A program made the translations under genes and the position numbers. A stretch of 64,000 nt of DNA from Nageia nagi (taxonomy: Eukaryota; Pinophyta): assembly GCA_050084985.1 (NCBI GenBank), contig JBITNC010000001.1:87110001-87174000 (forward strand). The letters are read 5' to 3'. Under the pieces are notes generated by a model, which was not told where the DNA came from, searched no databases, and saw only the letters and a program-made list of their open reading frames with translations. Numbering within the stretch: position 1 is the first letter of the stretch; each line of letters begins with the position of its first letter. Shown here piece by piece: positions 1-11,034 of the stretch.

Positions 1-228
1 GTTCTTATTACAACATAATAACTCCCTTGGGACATTCATATTTTGATGCCATACTACTTTTTCCACACTCTTCTCATATTCTTCACTTTCTTGCATATCT
101 TTAAGAACACTCTATATGGATTCGAGAAGTGAATCTCTCATTTTAAACACTTCAATTTTTTTTTCTTTAAACAAAAATCAAAGGAACCATTTTCTCTCCA
201 AGAACTCCTCCTCTTATAGTTTTTCTTT

Positions 229-515
229 ATGTAACTTCTTCATCATGTAACTCCCATATGGTTACTTGCCACATGTCACCTATCAATTATGTAACTCATT
301 TTGTAACTCCTAATTTCATAACTTCCATATGCTTCACATGCCACTTGTCACCTGACAATTCAAATGTAACTCCTTCTTTTGTAACTCTTTTATGACATAA
401 TATTCTTGTATACCACTTTTTGTTTATAACTCCTTCTCATATGTAACTTCTTTATGATACAATATTCTCATATTCTAGTTGACATTTGTAACTCCTCAAA
501 TGTAACTCCTCATAT
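229..515. repeat. Cluster of degenerate TGTAACTCC-type repeats
   Basis: About ten copies of a short motif close to TGTAACTCC or TGTAACTTC lie here at irregular spacing, often with CATATG or TGCCACNTGTCACCT next to them. The longer block with CCACATGTCACCT near 270 and CCACTTGTCACCTG near 340 is itself duplicated about 70 bp apart. I see no coding frame. It may be part of a decayed LTR or a minisatellite; no partner copy is visible in this window. Confidence 0.5.
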
Positions 516-3500
516 TCCACCTACCAAATATTCTTATGACACAAACATGCTACCTAGAATTATTCTCTTATGTCATCAATTGAAGTAAATGTTTTTCATA
601 AATACATACTTGAATGGAAAATTCAACAACTAGCAAATATGAATTTGAGCATTTGAGAGCAAAACTATCACAAAAATGAAATTGTTTAAAATTGGAAAAA
701 GTGATTCGAACCCATTTTGTAATGCTCACCATTTTTGCATACAAACTTTGTTTGGCTATAATTTAAAACTTAAGCTCTTGGTATATCCAAATACTTCTAG
801 TAAAAATTTTGAGATCCAACCCCTCACATTTTTCTTACTATTCCTCTTGCAAAGTGGTATCTAGGGCTATTTTTTGAACAATCAAAACTGAAAAAAGTGG
901 GAAATTATCTTTTGACAACTCATGCCATTTCTTCCTCAAGTGTTTGTTTTACTTGAAATTTGAATCATATGCAAAGTGGCCTTTGGGATTAATTTTACAA
1001 CTACCTCAAAATATGCAAAATTATCCAACCAAGTACCAACAATGCAAATGATTGGTACAAACATCGAGCTTACATATTAAACATCATGTTGACCTATTTT
1101 CACACATGTTGACATGTTACACATTGATCCATCTTGTCCAAACACATACCAAAATGAAATTGATATGTTTCACTAAAATTGTTGAGGGATCCAAAATAGT
1201 ACCAACTTCCAACTAATAGTGATCCAACACTGTAATTGCACTTTCAACTAGCAAACGAGGCTTCAAATGATATGTTGGGCCATCCAACATAGTCCATTGG
1301 CATGCATGAGCAACATTTTCAAGAATTGCACCATTGAGTGTGTTGATAACAACGACAACACCATTGTTACACCTTGCTCAACATCTAGGTTCCTAAGTCC
1401 AATTTGCTAGAGAATAAATCATTATTTGTCAACCATTAAGTTCATTAGTCACCAAGTCCTTTATTAGGAATTTTTCTTAGTTAGAGACTAAAATTATCTC
1501 CTATTGATATCCTCCCTAACATAGGATAAAAGATCATCCTCGAGACCTCAAAAAAGATCATGTAGCTTTGGATCACTTGAACCATTTTCTCTTTATAATC
1601 TCAAGTGATCCATTATTTAGGTCATCATAATGCTTTCTAATTAGCATAGTTTTGAGTATGGAGGAATTTATTATTTTTATATTCTATACATGTTAAACCA
1701 ATTTGATATATATTTGATAAATATCGATTGTATTCATAAATGGCCCTTTCCTCTAATAATCAATTAGTAATACATTCAACTTCATTGGACATAATTGGAA
1801 AATTAATTTTCATATACCCAAATAAAATGCTAAGCTAGGTATTTTTATTGGAATCCAAATAATTCTAATACTAAGCCATAGATAACAAAAATACATTTTA
1901 TTAATCAATTTGAAGTTATCTTCTTATACTAAGAACATTTGATCATATTCAATTTTGATCATAGATCTTCATTCTATACTCGAATCATAGACATATAGGA
2001 TCACCTAAGGTTGAAAAGATCTTCTATGATTTTGCCTTGTAGATCATATAGGAGCTCCAAAAAAATTTGGATGTCAAATGTCTCTTCTAAATCATATGGG
2101 AGTCTCAAAAATCTTTGAATGTTAGTTGTCTGAATGCAATAAGGGAATATTTGTATGAAAATTTTCCTTTCTTGGGTTTGTTCTTCATATGACATTTTAA
2201 GTAAAATATTACCAGGATCACTTCTTATCTTTTGTTGGATCCATTTTATTTCTTTTTCTCATGGGAAGTATCATTTTTTGTATTTCTTCGAGGAAGATTT
2301 TGTAACGAATTTTATGTGATAGAGAACTATTTTTTTAAAATATTTTTTGTTTTCAACATCTTTTATCATAATAAGTTGTTTTTAGTGAGATTAGTCTTTC
2401 CTTTTACTAGTTTTAATTACATCAATCATTTGAGCCTTTTGTAGTTTACTTATTTCACAATTTTTTACTTGTAGTAATTCTTTGTTAAGGATTTATTATC
2501 AAATCTTTATTTAAAAGTGCTCATCACACAATAGATTACCAAAAAAATAATGGAACTTTATTTTATATTAATACTTCAAATTATTAAAATGCATAAAAAA
2601 AACATCAATTCTCTCCTACTATATCATTTGACATGAGTGGTTGTAGTTTGTTAGGAAAAGGCTCAACTTCATGTATTTGTGGTCTGCAAATAGATTTTTT
2701 TTTTGTCTCGTATCCATCCCTAAATATCCAAGTTAAGCATATAGAGAATAAATTCTAGATTTATGCAATGCTGAGCAGATTGGATGGTGTCACCAGCTAC
2801 GAAAAATTCGCTATCTATGTTTGGATATATTTTAGTTCTTCCTTATATTATTTTTTATTTATTCTAGAGTTGTTATATAGATTCATCTTCTTTGTTTTGA
2901 ATTTTCCCTTTGGTGACCTCTTTCTGAAGTCGAGTTGTTTAATCTTGAGAAGTGTGAATCTATTGATCAATCTCTTGGTTAAAGACATGGGTGGAATTTT
3001 TCTTCATATTGGTGTTGATGTCTATAACAACTATCTAATATATCTTGAATTTTGTTTGTATATCAATGACCTTGTCTATAAACTTCTTATCATATTGAAG
3101 GTTAACGTTATGGTTCTCTTTCACTATTTGTTCTACAAAGATCCATGATTTATTTGCCTTATTCTTCCCTTTGATTATCTCTGTTATCCCATTTCTCATT
3201 TGTCTGCCTAGTGGTAATGTTTTATCAACATCTGCATTTGGCATTTCATGCAGCAGAGTTGCAATTGCCTGATCGAAATCCTTTGAAGTTAATAAGTTTC
3301 TTGTTGAGTTGATAACTGGTGATAGAGAATTAAACTATTTACAATAGACCATATTTGTTTGTTGGGCCCTTAGTTATCCAAAATCAGGTACTCTAGTAAT
3401 TTAATTTTTAGTAAGTCTAACATCATGGCCATTTTGGAGACTGAATGTCTCATTTTAAGGTAGGTTTGTATGACGTGATCTGGGGGAGTTGTAACGACGT

Positions 3501-3598
3501 GAGCATCCAGCATAGCATGGAATTATGAAGGAAGATAGAGATCTGGTGATAATATCTATGCCAGGAGAAACACATCGTAACCTCAATAAGTGGAGTAC
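516..3598. other. AT-rich non-coding DNA, no supported gene
   Basis: No frame here has recognisable domains or coding character. The longest open frame (2768-3148, +) is a run of Phe/Leu/Tyr codons typical of T-rich non-coding DNA, and its reverse complement is Lys/Asn-rich and interrupted. A 48-bp direct repeat is visible near 2041-2137 (ATCATATRGGAG followed by a similar A/T tract). The stretch ends at the target site of element A. Confidence 0.55.
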
Positions 3599-3603
3599 CT
3601 AAC
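3599..3603. repeat. Left target-site duplication of element A (CTAAC)
   Basis: CTAAC directly precedes the first TG of the 5' LTR and is repeated at 8852-8856 directly after the final CA of the 3' LTR. Five base pairs is the usual length for Ty1/copia integration, so this fixes both ends of the element. Confidence 0.92.
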
Positions 3604-4057
3604 TGTAGACAACTCAGCATCAGATCCGTTTCACTCCATGTCACCTGGCTGAGGCATTTTCCTTCCTTTTACATAGTTTAACAGGCTATAATGATTGAAG
3701 GCTATGCAGTTGGTGGCTACAACAAGAATATGCTAAAACTATTTAATCCGATGAAGTAATTGGTAACTGACCTGACAATGTAACGTTTATAGTGGATGTG
3801 AGCTGTAAATACTTTAATTACAAACCAACTTAAGTAGAGCGTGAGAAAAAAAGGGACTCTAGTCTAACTTCAGACGAGCTCCAGAAAGCGTCTAGCTCCA
3901 GAAAGCGTCTAGCACCAGAAAGCATCTGTAGTTTGGCTCCAGAAACTATTTAAAGGTTTCTGAAATGTTGTGAAGCTCAAGGATTGTAATCTTGCTCCAT
4001 AGTAATGCAATCTGTTATCTGATGTTTCAATATTCTGTAATGGTCCAATTTTCTTCA
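3604..4057 (+). repeat. Element A 5' LTR (454 bp)
   Basis: It begins TGTAGACAACTC and ends ATTTTCTTCA. A TATTTAAA sequence at about 3947-3954 is a plausible TATA box. Near the middle it carries three tandem units of a 17-bp motif (CCAGAAAGCRTCTAGCW), against six in the 3' LTR. Confidence 0.93.
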
Positions 4058-4059
4058 TT

Positions 4060-4071
4060 TGGTATCAGAGC
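4060..4071 (+). other. Element A primer binding site, initiator-Met tRNA type
   Basis: TGGTATCAGAGC, two bases after the 5' LTR, is the standard 12-nt complement of the 3' end of plant initiator-Met tRNA. It primes minus-strand cDNA synthesis in many copia elements. Confidence 0.93.
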
Positions 4072-4164
4072 ATTGTTGGGTCTGAGCTAGGTTTGAGAAA
4101 GCCTGTGGCTTCTAGCAATTGCAAAAATTGCTTGTAGTGTTTTGGTTTCTTATTTACAGGTATA

Positions 4165-5037
4165 ATGGCCAACAACACAAGCTCATCCATTCCCATTCCA
4201 GAGTTTGATGGCAGTGACTATGGATATTGGAGCATCAAGATACAAACTTTGCTCACTGGCAAAGATTTGTGGGATGTTGTTGATGATGGCTATGTAAAGC
4301 CAGCAGATTGGAGCTCTCTTTCTGCAGAAGATAAGAGAGTTATGAAGGAATGTAGGAGCAAGAACTCTCTTACCTTGTCTCATCTCCAAGCAGCTCTTAA
4401 TAGGAGCATTTTTCCAAGAATTGTAGGCTATAAGATAGCCAAAGAGGCTTGGGCTGTGTTGAAGGCAGGATTCCGAGGGAGTGATCAAGTGAAGGAGGTA
4501 AAATTGCAGATTCTAAGGATAGAATTTGAGAATTTAAAAATGAAGGAGAGTGAAAAAGCTTCAGATTATTGTGTTAGAGTGAAAGAGATTGTGAACAAAA
4601 TGCTAACTCTTGGAGAGACCTTGGAGAAGGCCATTGTAATCAAAAAAATTCTGAGATCTCTTACCAAGAAGTGGCATCACATTGCTGTGATATTGATGGA
4701 GACAAAAGATCTCTCTCAAATGGAGATAGATTCTCTCATTGGCTGCCTTATGTCTCATGAAGAAATGGTTGATGATGAACCAGTCCAATCTAGTAAAGAG
4801 GAGAAAGCCTTTGCTGCAAAAGAAGGTGATTCTAGCTCAAATGGACAAGGTAGAGGCAGAGGTAGAGACCAACAAAGAGGGAGAGGTAGAGGTAGAGGAA
4901 GAGGAGGCTATTCCAACACAAGAGGAAGAGGTAGAAGCAATGGTGACAAGAGGAATGCTTAATGTTACTACTGCAACAAGTATGGGCATTATGAGAGGGA
5001 GTGTAGAGCAAAACAAGCGGCAAATGGTGATGGAAAA
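4165..5037 (+). pseudogene. gag: Element A gag (capsid and nucleocapsid), one stop
   Basis: ATG at 4165 opens the frame 93 bp after the PBS. The N-terminus (FDGSDYGYWSIKIQTLL) is the typical copia gag start, followed by the alpha-helical UBN2/retrotran-gag domain over about residues 20-200, then a strongly basic Gly/Arg-rich tail (about residues 225-262). A TAA at 4960 interrupts the frame just before a perfect CCHC zinc knuckle, C-x2-C-x4-H-x4-C, at 4963-5004. Gag would package element RNA in cytoplasmic virus-like particles; the knuckle binds RNA. The stop cuts off the knuckle and all pol products. The same frame continues directly into protease. Confidence 0.9.
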
Positions 5038-6123
5038 GTGGCAAATTTTGGAGAGGAAGAAGAGTATGGTGAAACTCTCTTTCTTTCCATGGAGGAGATA
5101 GCCAATATGGCTAAAACAAAACAAGAGGAGACTTGGTTGTTGGACTCTGGATGTTCAAACCATATGACCGATAAGGGGGAGCTACTTTCATCCATGGACC
5201 ATTCCTACAAGTCAAGTATCAAGCTTGGCAATAATTCTGCAATTGAGGTGACTGGTAAAGGCATGCTTGAGGTGCCTACCAAGCATGGGATGAAGAAGAT
5301 GCACAATGTGTATCACACTCCGGATATGGCTCATAGTTTGTTGAGTATTGGGCAAATGTTGGAAAATAACTACAAGCTAGTCTTTGATGAGGGTAAGTGT
5401 AAAATTTTTGAAAAGAACCATGGGCATAAGTTAGTTACTACTGTTAAAATGTCTCCAAATCGTTTATTCCCATTGAAACTTGGAAAAAAAGGGGATAACA
5501 TTCTTACAAATGTGGCTGCTAAAGATGAGTCTTGGTTATGGCATCTTAGATTTGGACATGTAAATTTCAGTAGTTTGAAACTATCTCATAAGCTAGTTCA
5601 TGGTTTACCTCTTGTTGAAAATCCAAAATCAGTTTGTGAAGGTTGTGTGTTGGGCAAGCAAACAAGGTAGAAATTTGATCATGGGAAAGCATGGAGGGCC
5701 TCATTCCCACTACAGTTGGTTCATACTGATTTATGTGGACCAATGCAAAACAAAAGTCTTGGTATGAGTTCTTATTTTCTCACCTTCATTGATGATTTTA
5801 GTAGAATGAGTTGGGTCTATTTTTTGAAGCATAAAGATGAAGCATTTGAGTTTTTTAAAGAATTCAAAGAGATGGTTGAGAATGAATGTGAACATAAGAT
5901 TAAATGTGTGAGGAGTGATAGAGGAGGAGAGTATTCTTCTACTGATTTTTCTAAGTTTTGCAAGCAAAATGGTATCAAAAGACAGTTTACTACAGCCTAT
6001 ACTCCTCAACAAAATGGTGTGGCAGAGAGGAAGAATAGAACTCTCATGGAGATGGCAAGATGTTTGATGCAATCCAAAAAATTGCATTACATGTATTGGG
6101 CTGAAGCAGTAAATCTTGAATAG
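5038..6123 (+). pseudogene. pol: Element A protease and integrase region
   Basis: In the same frame as gag. The aspartic protease active site LLDSGCSNHM has its Asp codon at 5143. The integrase N-terminal zinc finger has H at 5542 and 5557 (H-x4-H) and C at 5635 and 5644 (C-x2-C). The catalytic core has Asp at 5728 (HTDLCGPM), Asp at 5917 (RSDRGGEY) and Glu at 6025 (NGVAERKNR), spaced D-x35-E, so the triad is intact. A TAG at 5668 falls between zinc finger and core, probably from a Gln codon. Near 6110 a small deletion within the region that normally reads into an ILNRC motif shifts the frame by one, so the C-terminal integrase part is in another frame. Confidence 0.9.
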
Positions 6124-8395
6124 GTGTTCCACTAGTGCCGTTGATGGCAAGACCCCCTATGAGGCTTGGTATGATAAGAAGCCTACTGTCTAGCATTTCA
6201 GAGTTTTTGGGTGTTTGGCATATGCTCATGTGCCAAAGGAGCATAGAAAAAAGTTAGATGCAAAGAGTGAACCATGTGTGTTCATTGGATACAGTGATGA
6301 GAGTAAAGCATATAGGCTTTACAACCCCAAAACCAAGAAAACACTTGTCTCCTGGGATGTCATTTTTAAGGGGAAAGTGTATGGACAGCAGCAAAAATGC
6401 ATTGTAGACATTGGAGGAGGAGTGACCAGCCATGAAGATACTTCACAAGCAAAGAATCTGCAGCCCAAGAGATCAAATTCTCTTCCAAACCTCCAAGTGG
6501 TGCCCCCAAGTCCTCCATCAAGTCCATCTCAAAGCTCAAAATCCACTCCAAGCTCACCTTCAAGTGGTGGCTCTCCAAATGTGATCCAAGAAGTGATGAA
6601 GACCAAGAGAGGTAAAAGACACTTTCAAAACCATCCTCCTTCTCAAGTTTTAGATCAAAATTTCCATCAAAGATTATCAAGAAGTCAATTTCATGAAATG
6701 GAGAAGTTTGTTAAGCAATTTAGCAATATGGAACTTGATGAGGATCCAAAGGGTGAGATGGTGAACTATGCTTTGTGTGTAGTCCCAAATACTAATATTT
6801 CTTTTTTTGATCCATCTTGTTATGAGGAAGCTTGCACCAAAAATGTGTGGGTGAAGGCTATGCAAGAGGAGCTTCACTCCATAAATAAAAATGACACTTG
6901 GGAACTTTGTGAGTTGCCCAAAGGAAAGAGGTGTGTGGGCTCCAAGTGGGTCTACAAGACCAAGTACAATAGTGATGGTACTATAGAGAGACACTAAGCA
7001 AGATTGGTTGCTAAAGGCTTCACACAAAAACATGGTGTAGACTTTGAAGAGACTTTTGCACTAGTTGCAAGGCAAAAAACAGTAAGGTTGCTCCTTTCAA
7101 TGGCTGCCCAAAACCATTGGAGTGTCTACCACATGGATGTGAAGAGTGCATTCTTGAATGGTTACTTGGATGAAGAGGTTTTTGTACAGCAGCCTCAAGG
7201 TTTTCAAGTGCAAGGCAAAGAACATAATGTGTACAAGCTCAAGAAGGCCTTGTATGGCCTTAAGCAAGCTCCAAGAGCTTGGTACACTCGCATAGATGGA
7301 TACTTTCAGAATTTTGGACTCATGAGGAGCAAGAATGAGCCAACACTCTACATCAAGAGAGAAGGTAATCAAATTTTGCTTGTTTCTCTTTATGTTGATG
7401 ATTTGATATATATGGGAAGTGATTCCATCTTGAACAACAAGTTTAAGACTGATTTGATGAATGAGTTTGAAATGAAGGATTTGGGCCTTATGAGGTACTT
7501 TCTTGGCATGGAGGTCCACCAATGTCAAGAAGAGATTTTTGTTTGTCAAAGCAAATATGTAAGGAACATGCTTTCTAAGTATGGTATGATGAATTGTACT
7601 ACTATTCACAATCCTATAGCTCATGGTGAGTTGCTTTGTAAGGATGATGGTGCTCCAAAAGCAAGTGTGATAGAATTTAGAAGCATTGTTGGTAGCCTTA
7701 TGTTCCTTTGCAACACTAGGCATGATATACAATTTGCTATCTCTTTGGTATCTAGATACATGAATGATCCTTCTATTTTGCATATGAAGGCTGTAAAATG
7801 CATTTTGAGGTATGTCAAAGGTACCATTGGTTATGGTCTTCACTACTCTCATGTTGAAAAGTTTAAGCTTGTTGGTTTTAGTGACAGTGATTGGGGAAGC
7901 AATTTGGATGATAGGAAGTCCACTTCTGGGCAATGTTTCTCACTTGGTTCAGGAATGATAAAATGGAGTTCTAAGAAGCAATCTACAGTTGCTCTCTCTT
8001 CTTGTGAGGCTGAGTATATAGCCCTCACCGTAGCTAGTGCACAAGCCTTATGGCTAAGGAAACTACTTGATGAAATTAGTGAGAAACAACATGGACCAAC
8101 AATTCTTTACTGTGACAACCAAAGTGCCATTCAGTTGGCACATAATCCCATCCACCATAGCAAGTCAAAGCACTTCCAACTCAAGTACCACTTCATTCGT
8201 GACATGGTGGAGAAGAACCAAATTGAGCTTCACTATTCCAACACCAAGATCAACTTGGCTGATATTTTCACAAAAGGTGTTGTCAAAGCTCAGTATGTGA
8301 TGCTCAGAGACTCCATGGTGAGTCCTCTTTGCATCAAGGGGGAGAATGTAGACAACTCAGCATCAGATCTATTTCACTCCATGTCACCTGGCTGA
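6124..8395 (+). pseudogene. pol: Element A integrase C-terminus, reverse transcriptase and RNase H
   Basis: After the frame change the reading continues with ILNRC, a TAG at 6191 just before HFRVFG, and the C-terminal integrase (FIGYSDESKAYRLY). A Ser/Pro-rich linker (about 6430-6610) leads to the RT, which begins near 6840 (W-KAMQEEL) and has its catalytic YVDD at 7391-7402. A TAA at 6995 interrupts it just before ARLVAKGF. From 7004 to 8395 the frame is open for 463 codons, covering most of RT and an RNase H with the acidic residues still seen in FSDSDWG, SCEAEY and YCDNQSA. The final codons read into the 3' LTR and stop at 8393-8395. Confidence 0.9.
8336..8346 (+). other. Element A polypurine tract
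   Basis: AAGGGGGAGAA directly abuts the TG of the 3' LTR. This is the usual primer site for plus-strand DNA synthesis. Confidence 0.9.
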
Positions 8396-8851
8396 GGCAT
8401 TTTCCTTCCTTTTACATAGTTTAACAGGCTATAATGATTGAAGGCTATGCAGTTGGTGGCTACAGCAAGAATATGCTAAAACTATTTAATCTGATGAAGT
8501 AGTTGGTAACTTACCTAACAACATAATGTTTATAGTGGATGTGAGCTGTAAATAATTTAATTACAAACCAACTTAAGTAGAGCGTGAGAAAAAAAGGGAC
8601 TCCAGTCTAACTTCAGATGAGCTCCAGAAAGCGTCTAGCTCCAGAAAGCATCTAGCTCCATAAAGCATCTAGCACCAGAAAGCATATAGCACCAGAAAGC
8701 GTCTAGCACCAGAAAGCGTCTGTAGTTTGGCTCCAGAAACTATTTAAAGGTTTCTAAAATGTTGTGAAGCTCAAGGATTGTAATCTTGCTCCATAGTAAT
8801 GCAATCTATTATCTGATGTTTCAATATTCTGTAATGGTCCAATTTTCTTCA
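8347..8851 (+). repeat. Element A 3' LTR (505 bp)
   Basis: It matches 3604-4057 but is 51 bp longer because the internal 17-bp unit is present about six times (about 8618-8722) instead of three. It ends CTTCA, followed by CTAAC at 8852-8856. Confidence 0.93.
8618..8722 (+). repeat. 17-bp tandem repeat in LTR A, six units
   Basis: Units close to CCAGAAAGCRTCTAGCW follow head to tail; unit variants have CATCTAGCTCCATAAAG and CATATAGCACC changes. The matching place in the 5' LTR (about 3890-3930) has three units. The difference, 51 bp, is exactly three units. Confidence 0.85.
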
Positions 8852-8856
8852 CTAAC
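8852..8856. repeat. Right target-site duplication of element A (CTAAC)
   Basis: It matches 3599-3603 exactly. Confidence 0.92.
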
Positions 8857-9357
8857 ATCATTTGTTGGAATCATCTAATCATTGTAGAGTGACTCTTGCA
8901 ATGTTGTGTGAGATTCCAATATGCACACGAAGGAAATATACATCAAGACCTACTTGTGATCTCTAGGAGATGACCTACGTGAAGCACTGAGGAGTATACA
9001 CATTGACAATCACTAAAAATTCAAGATCAAAGAAGACACGAAGATGGTCTGAAGCATAGTGAAAAGGAGAGGACCACACAAATTATAATCAGCCATAAAG
9101 TGCAAAGTTTGCATATAAAAAAAAAATTTCCATTTATTCAATGATGTGAGGGGAGTTGGAGAGAAGTGGAAAGATAAAACTTTTAAGTTGAAAAAGGGAG
9201 GTTCCATGTTCAAAAAAAAGAAGTTATCATTTAAGATTGAAGAAAGGCAAGCCATTGAGTGATAAGATTGGCATTGTGAGGTTTATTAAGCCTCCATAAA
9301 AAGAGAAGTTTGTCAATAAAATCAGTCATTATGTTTGATGCATGAAGATAGCCACCA
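8857..9357. other. Non-coding stretch between element A and element D remnant
   Basis: It is AT-rich, with no readable domain. It probably belongs to element D, whose broken coding frame starts just downstream, but nothing in it proves this. Confidence 0.4.
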
Positions 9358-10060
9358 TGCATGAAGAAGACATCTATTGCCTTGAATATGAGTTCTTCCT
9401 TATGGAGGAGGATGAAGTTGAATCCCTTCTTGAGGAGAAGGATGTAAATGAGGATTGTGAGCCTTGAAAAATTCTCATGAAACAAAATATTGAAGAACTC
9501 CTTCTTGAAGAGAAGAGAGAAGAAGATGAAGAATGCTTCATGAAAGAAGCATATGATGAAGAAAAATGCCTCATGGAGAAGGTATACAAGCCATGGCAGA
9601 AAAAAAAATGATGAAGAAAAATGTCTCATGGAGGAGACATATGAGTATCTTATGAAGATACAAATTCAGCCATTTGAAGAGTGTTCAATGGAGCAAGCAC
9701 AAAAGAATGAAGCCATTCTCATGGAGGAGAATGACGAAGAGCCAACCATAAATTGTTGGCAAGATTGATTTTTTGACAAAGCACATGATGAAGATGAAGA
9801 AACACTCACAATGGAGTGTTGTATGGCTGAAAACTACTCACATGGAGTATATCTAAATGATAAAAAGATTCAATTTATGTGGGATGATGATCCCCATTAA
9901 AATGTTGATGAAGAAGAAATTAAGGCAATAAATTCCATGCTCAATCAAGAAGACTATCTCAAGTAGGAGATTGAAAATAATGAGATAGTCATTGGTGAAG
10001 ATCACTCACATGGAGTGACTAAGAGTTGTATTGAAGAGACAACAATGGATGAGTGGTGTT
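9358..10060 (+). pseudogene. Broken acidic, Glu-rich repeat reading frame (element D)
   Basis: From ATG at 9358 the frame reads Glu/Asp-rich protein, broken by TGA near 9467, a second stop near 9610 with a change of frame, and further stops at about 9766, 9898 and 9964. Across the breaks a short peptide repeat recurs: DEECFMKEAY, DEEKCLMEKVY, DEEKCLMEETY, and looser EECSMEQ and EAILMEEN forms. The family is not one I can name. It lies upstream of a polypurine tract and an LTR start, so it most likely belongs to the 3' part of an LTR retrotransposon whose upstream part is missing here. A host gene fragment is the alternative. Confidence 0.5.
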
Positions 10061-10279
10061 TCAACACATTAACATGGAAAGCACAAAAAGAGGAGAACTC
10101 TCATTGAAGAATTATTGGATCCTACTGAAAGCATCACAGAAGGTGATGATATTTTATTTCTTGGCTTTGTTACAAATGCTTGTTTGAGTAGATATTTTAT
10201 GAATACTAAATAGGTTTGGAAGCTTGGATCACTTGGACTCAAATAAAGATAAAGAAATGATGTATTATGTAAAGCCATT

Positions 10280-10732
10280 GTGATGAGAGAAACTATGTCT
10301 GAGGAGCAACACTTTGTTGCATATGTAATAGGGCATTTCATGTCCATGTTTGTTTTGATTTTTTGTATAGAGATATGTAAGAGAGTAGTTTGGTATAATC
10401 ATCAAAGTGAGATTATTAACACATACTCATATGGAGTATGGAATTGTGATGTAAGAGATGGCTACATGAAAGCATGGTTTAAAGACCATAAAGAAGAGGA
10501 GAAAGAATGGTTGAAAATCATAATCAAAGAGATCTTTGTTGAAGGGGGAGCTAATCAACAAAAGGAGCCACCTAATCAATTGCATCATGAAGGAGCAACA
10601 TCAAAAATGAAGGAGATCCGATATAAGAAGTGGAAGGAGTGCCCATATCATATTTTTGTAATTTTTTATTTCTTATTAAAAGATTGGAGGAAACGTAAGA
10701 GAATTATTTTCTTCCAACTTAGTGATGCTTAA
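10280..10732 (+). CDS. Open 150-codon frame before the element D polypurine tract, unknown function
   Basis: The frame from ATG 10280 to TAA 10732 is uninterrupted. The N-terminal third has one hydrophobic stretch of about 20 residues (around residues 12-32, FVAYVIGHFMSMFVLIFCI), which could be a membrane segment. The middle is charged (KDHKEEEKEWLK), and a second aromatic stretch lies near residues 122-135 (YHIFVIFYFLL). It is followed 27 bp later by a polypurine tract. Position after the presumed pol and before the 3' LTR is where some plant elements keep an extra, sometimes env-like, reading frame. No homology is recognised, and a chance open frame in a decayed element is possible. Confidence 0.4.
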   Translation: MMRETMSEEQHFVAYVIGHFMSMFVLIFCIEICKRVVWYNHQSEIINTYSYGVWNCDVRDGYMKAWFKDHKEEEKEWLKIIIKEIFVEGGANQQKEPPNQLHHEGATSKMKEIRYKKWKECPYHIFVIFYFLLKDWRKRKRIIFFQLSDA

Positions 10733-10757
10733 GAACTTATGGAAGAGTTCCTTAGAA

Positions 10758-10770
10758 TCAAGGGGGAGAA
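10758..10770 (+). other. Element D polypurine tract
   Basis: TCAAGGGGGAGAA directly precedes a TG that opens an LTR-like sequence. It is nearly the same string as the element A tract, in the same position relative to the LTR. Confidence 0.75.
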
Positions 10771-11034
10771 TGTTGTAATATTCAACATCTTCCCTAAGTC
10801 CCTAATTCTAAGTATTTAGTAGTATATATTATGATTAGCATATTAATGTGATTTATTGTTACAAGTTTAGAGATGCATGTATAGGTTGTTGGTCAAAGTT
10901 TGTTATTTGGTCATGGGAATATTATTTCTTAACAATGTATTTGGCTTGAAGCCTTCTCTAGAGATTATTTAGTTGAGACTCTGAAAGCTATATATTTTTA
11001 ATTTCTTATTCAATAATCAGAATAATCTAGCCAT
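10771..11034 (+). repeat. Element D 3' LTR (start firm, end approximate)
   Basis: It begins TGTTGTAATATTC just after the polypurine tract and contains a TATATATTTT sequence near 10991. A plausible CA end is at about 11034 (TCTAGCCA), but no second LTR copy is visible in the window to confirm it, so the right boundary is a guess. Confidence 0.5.

Larger units (their letters stand above)
3604..8851 (+). mobile_element. Element A: Ty1/copia LTR retrotransposon, structurally complete, coding-dead
   Basis: A 5.25-kb element with TG...CA LTRs (3604-4057 and 8347-8851), a PBS complementary to initiator-Met tRNA (4060-4071), a gag-pol region in the copia order gag-protease-integrase-RT-RNase H, a PPT (8336-8346) and a 5-bp TSD. 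The gag start, the compact single-polyprotein layout and the protein motifs resemble the plant TNT1-94-like (Tork-type) group; that lineage call is from recognition, not a tree. The polyprotein has in-frame stops at 4960, 5668, 6191 and 6995 and a frame change near 6110 caused by a small deletion. The two LTRs differ at roughly 15 substitutions, mostly transitions, plus a 51-bp length change, so insertion is not recent. Catalytic residues of protease, integrase and RT are still present. Confidence 0.95.

Noticed and set aside
2768-3148. 126-codon open frame as a possible membrane protein gene
   Set aside because: The hydrophobic composition follows from T-rich DNA; there are no motifs, no supporting context, and no relative in the window.
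4183-8000. Reverse-strand open frames within element A (up to 278 codons)
   Set aside because: They are shadows of the gag-pol frame, which carries all the conserved motifs.
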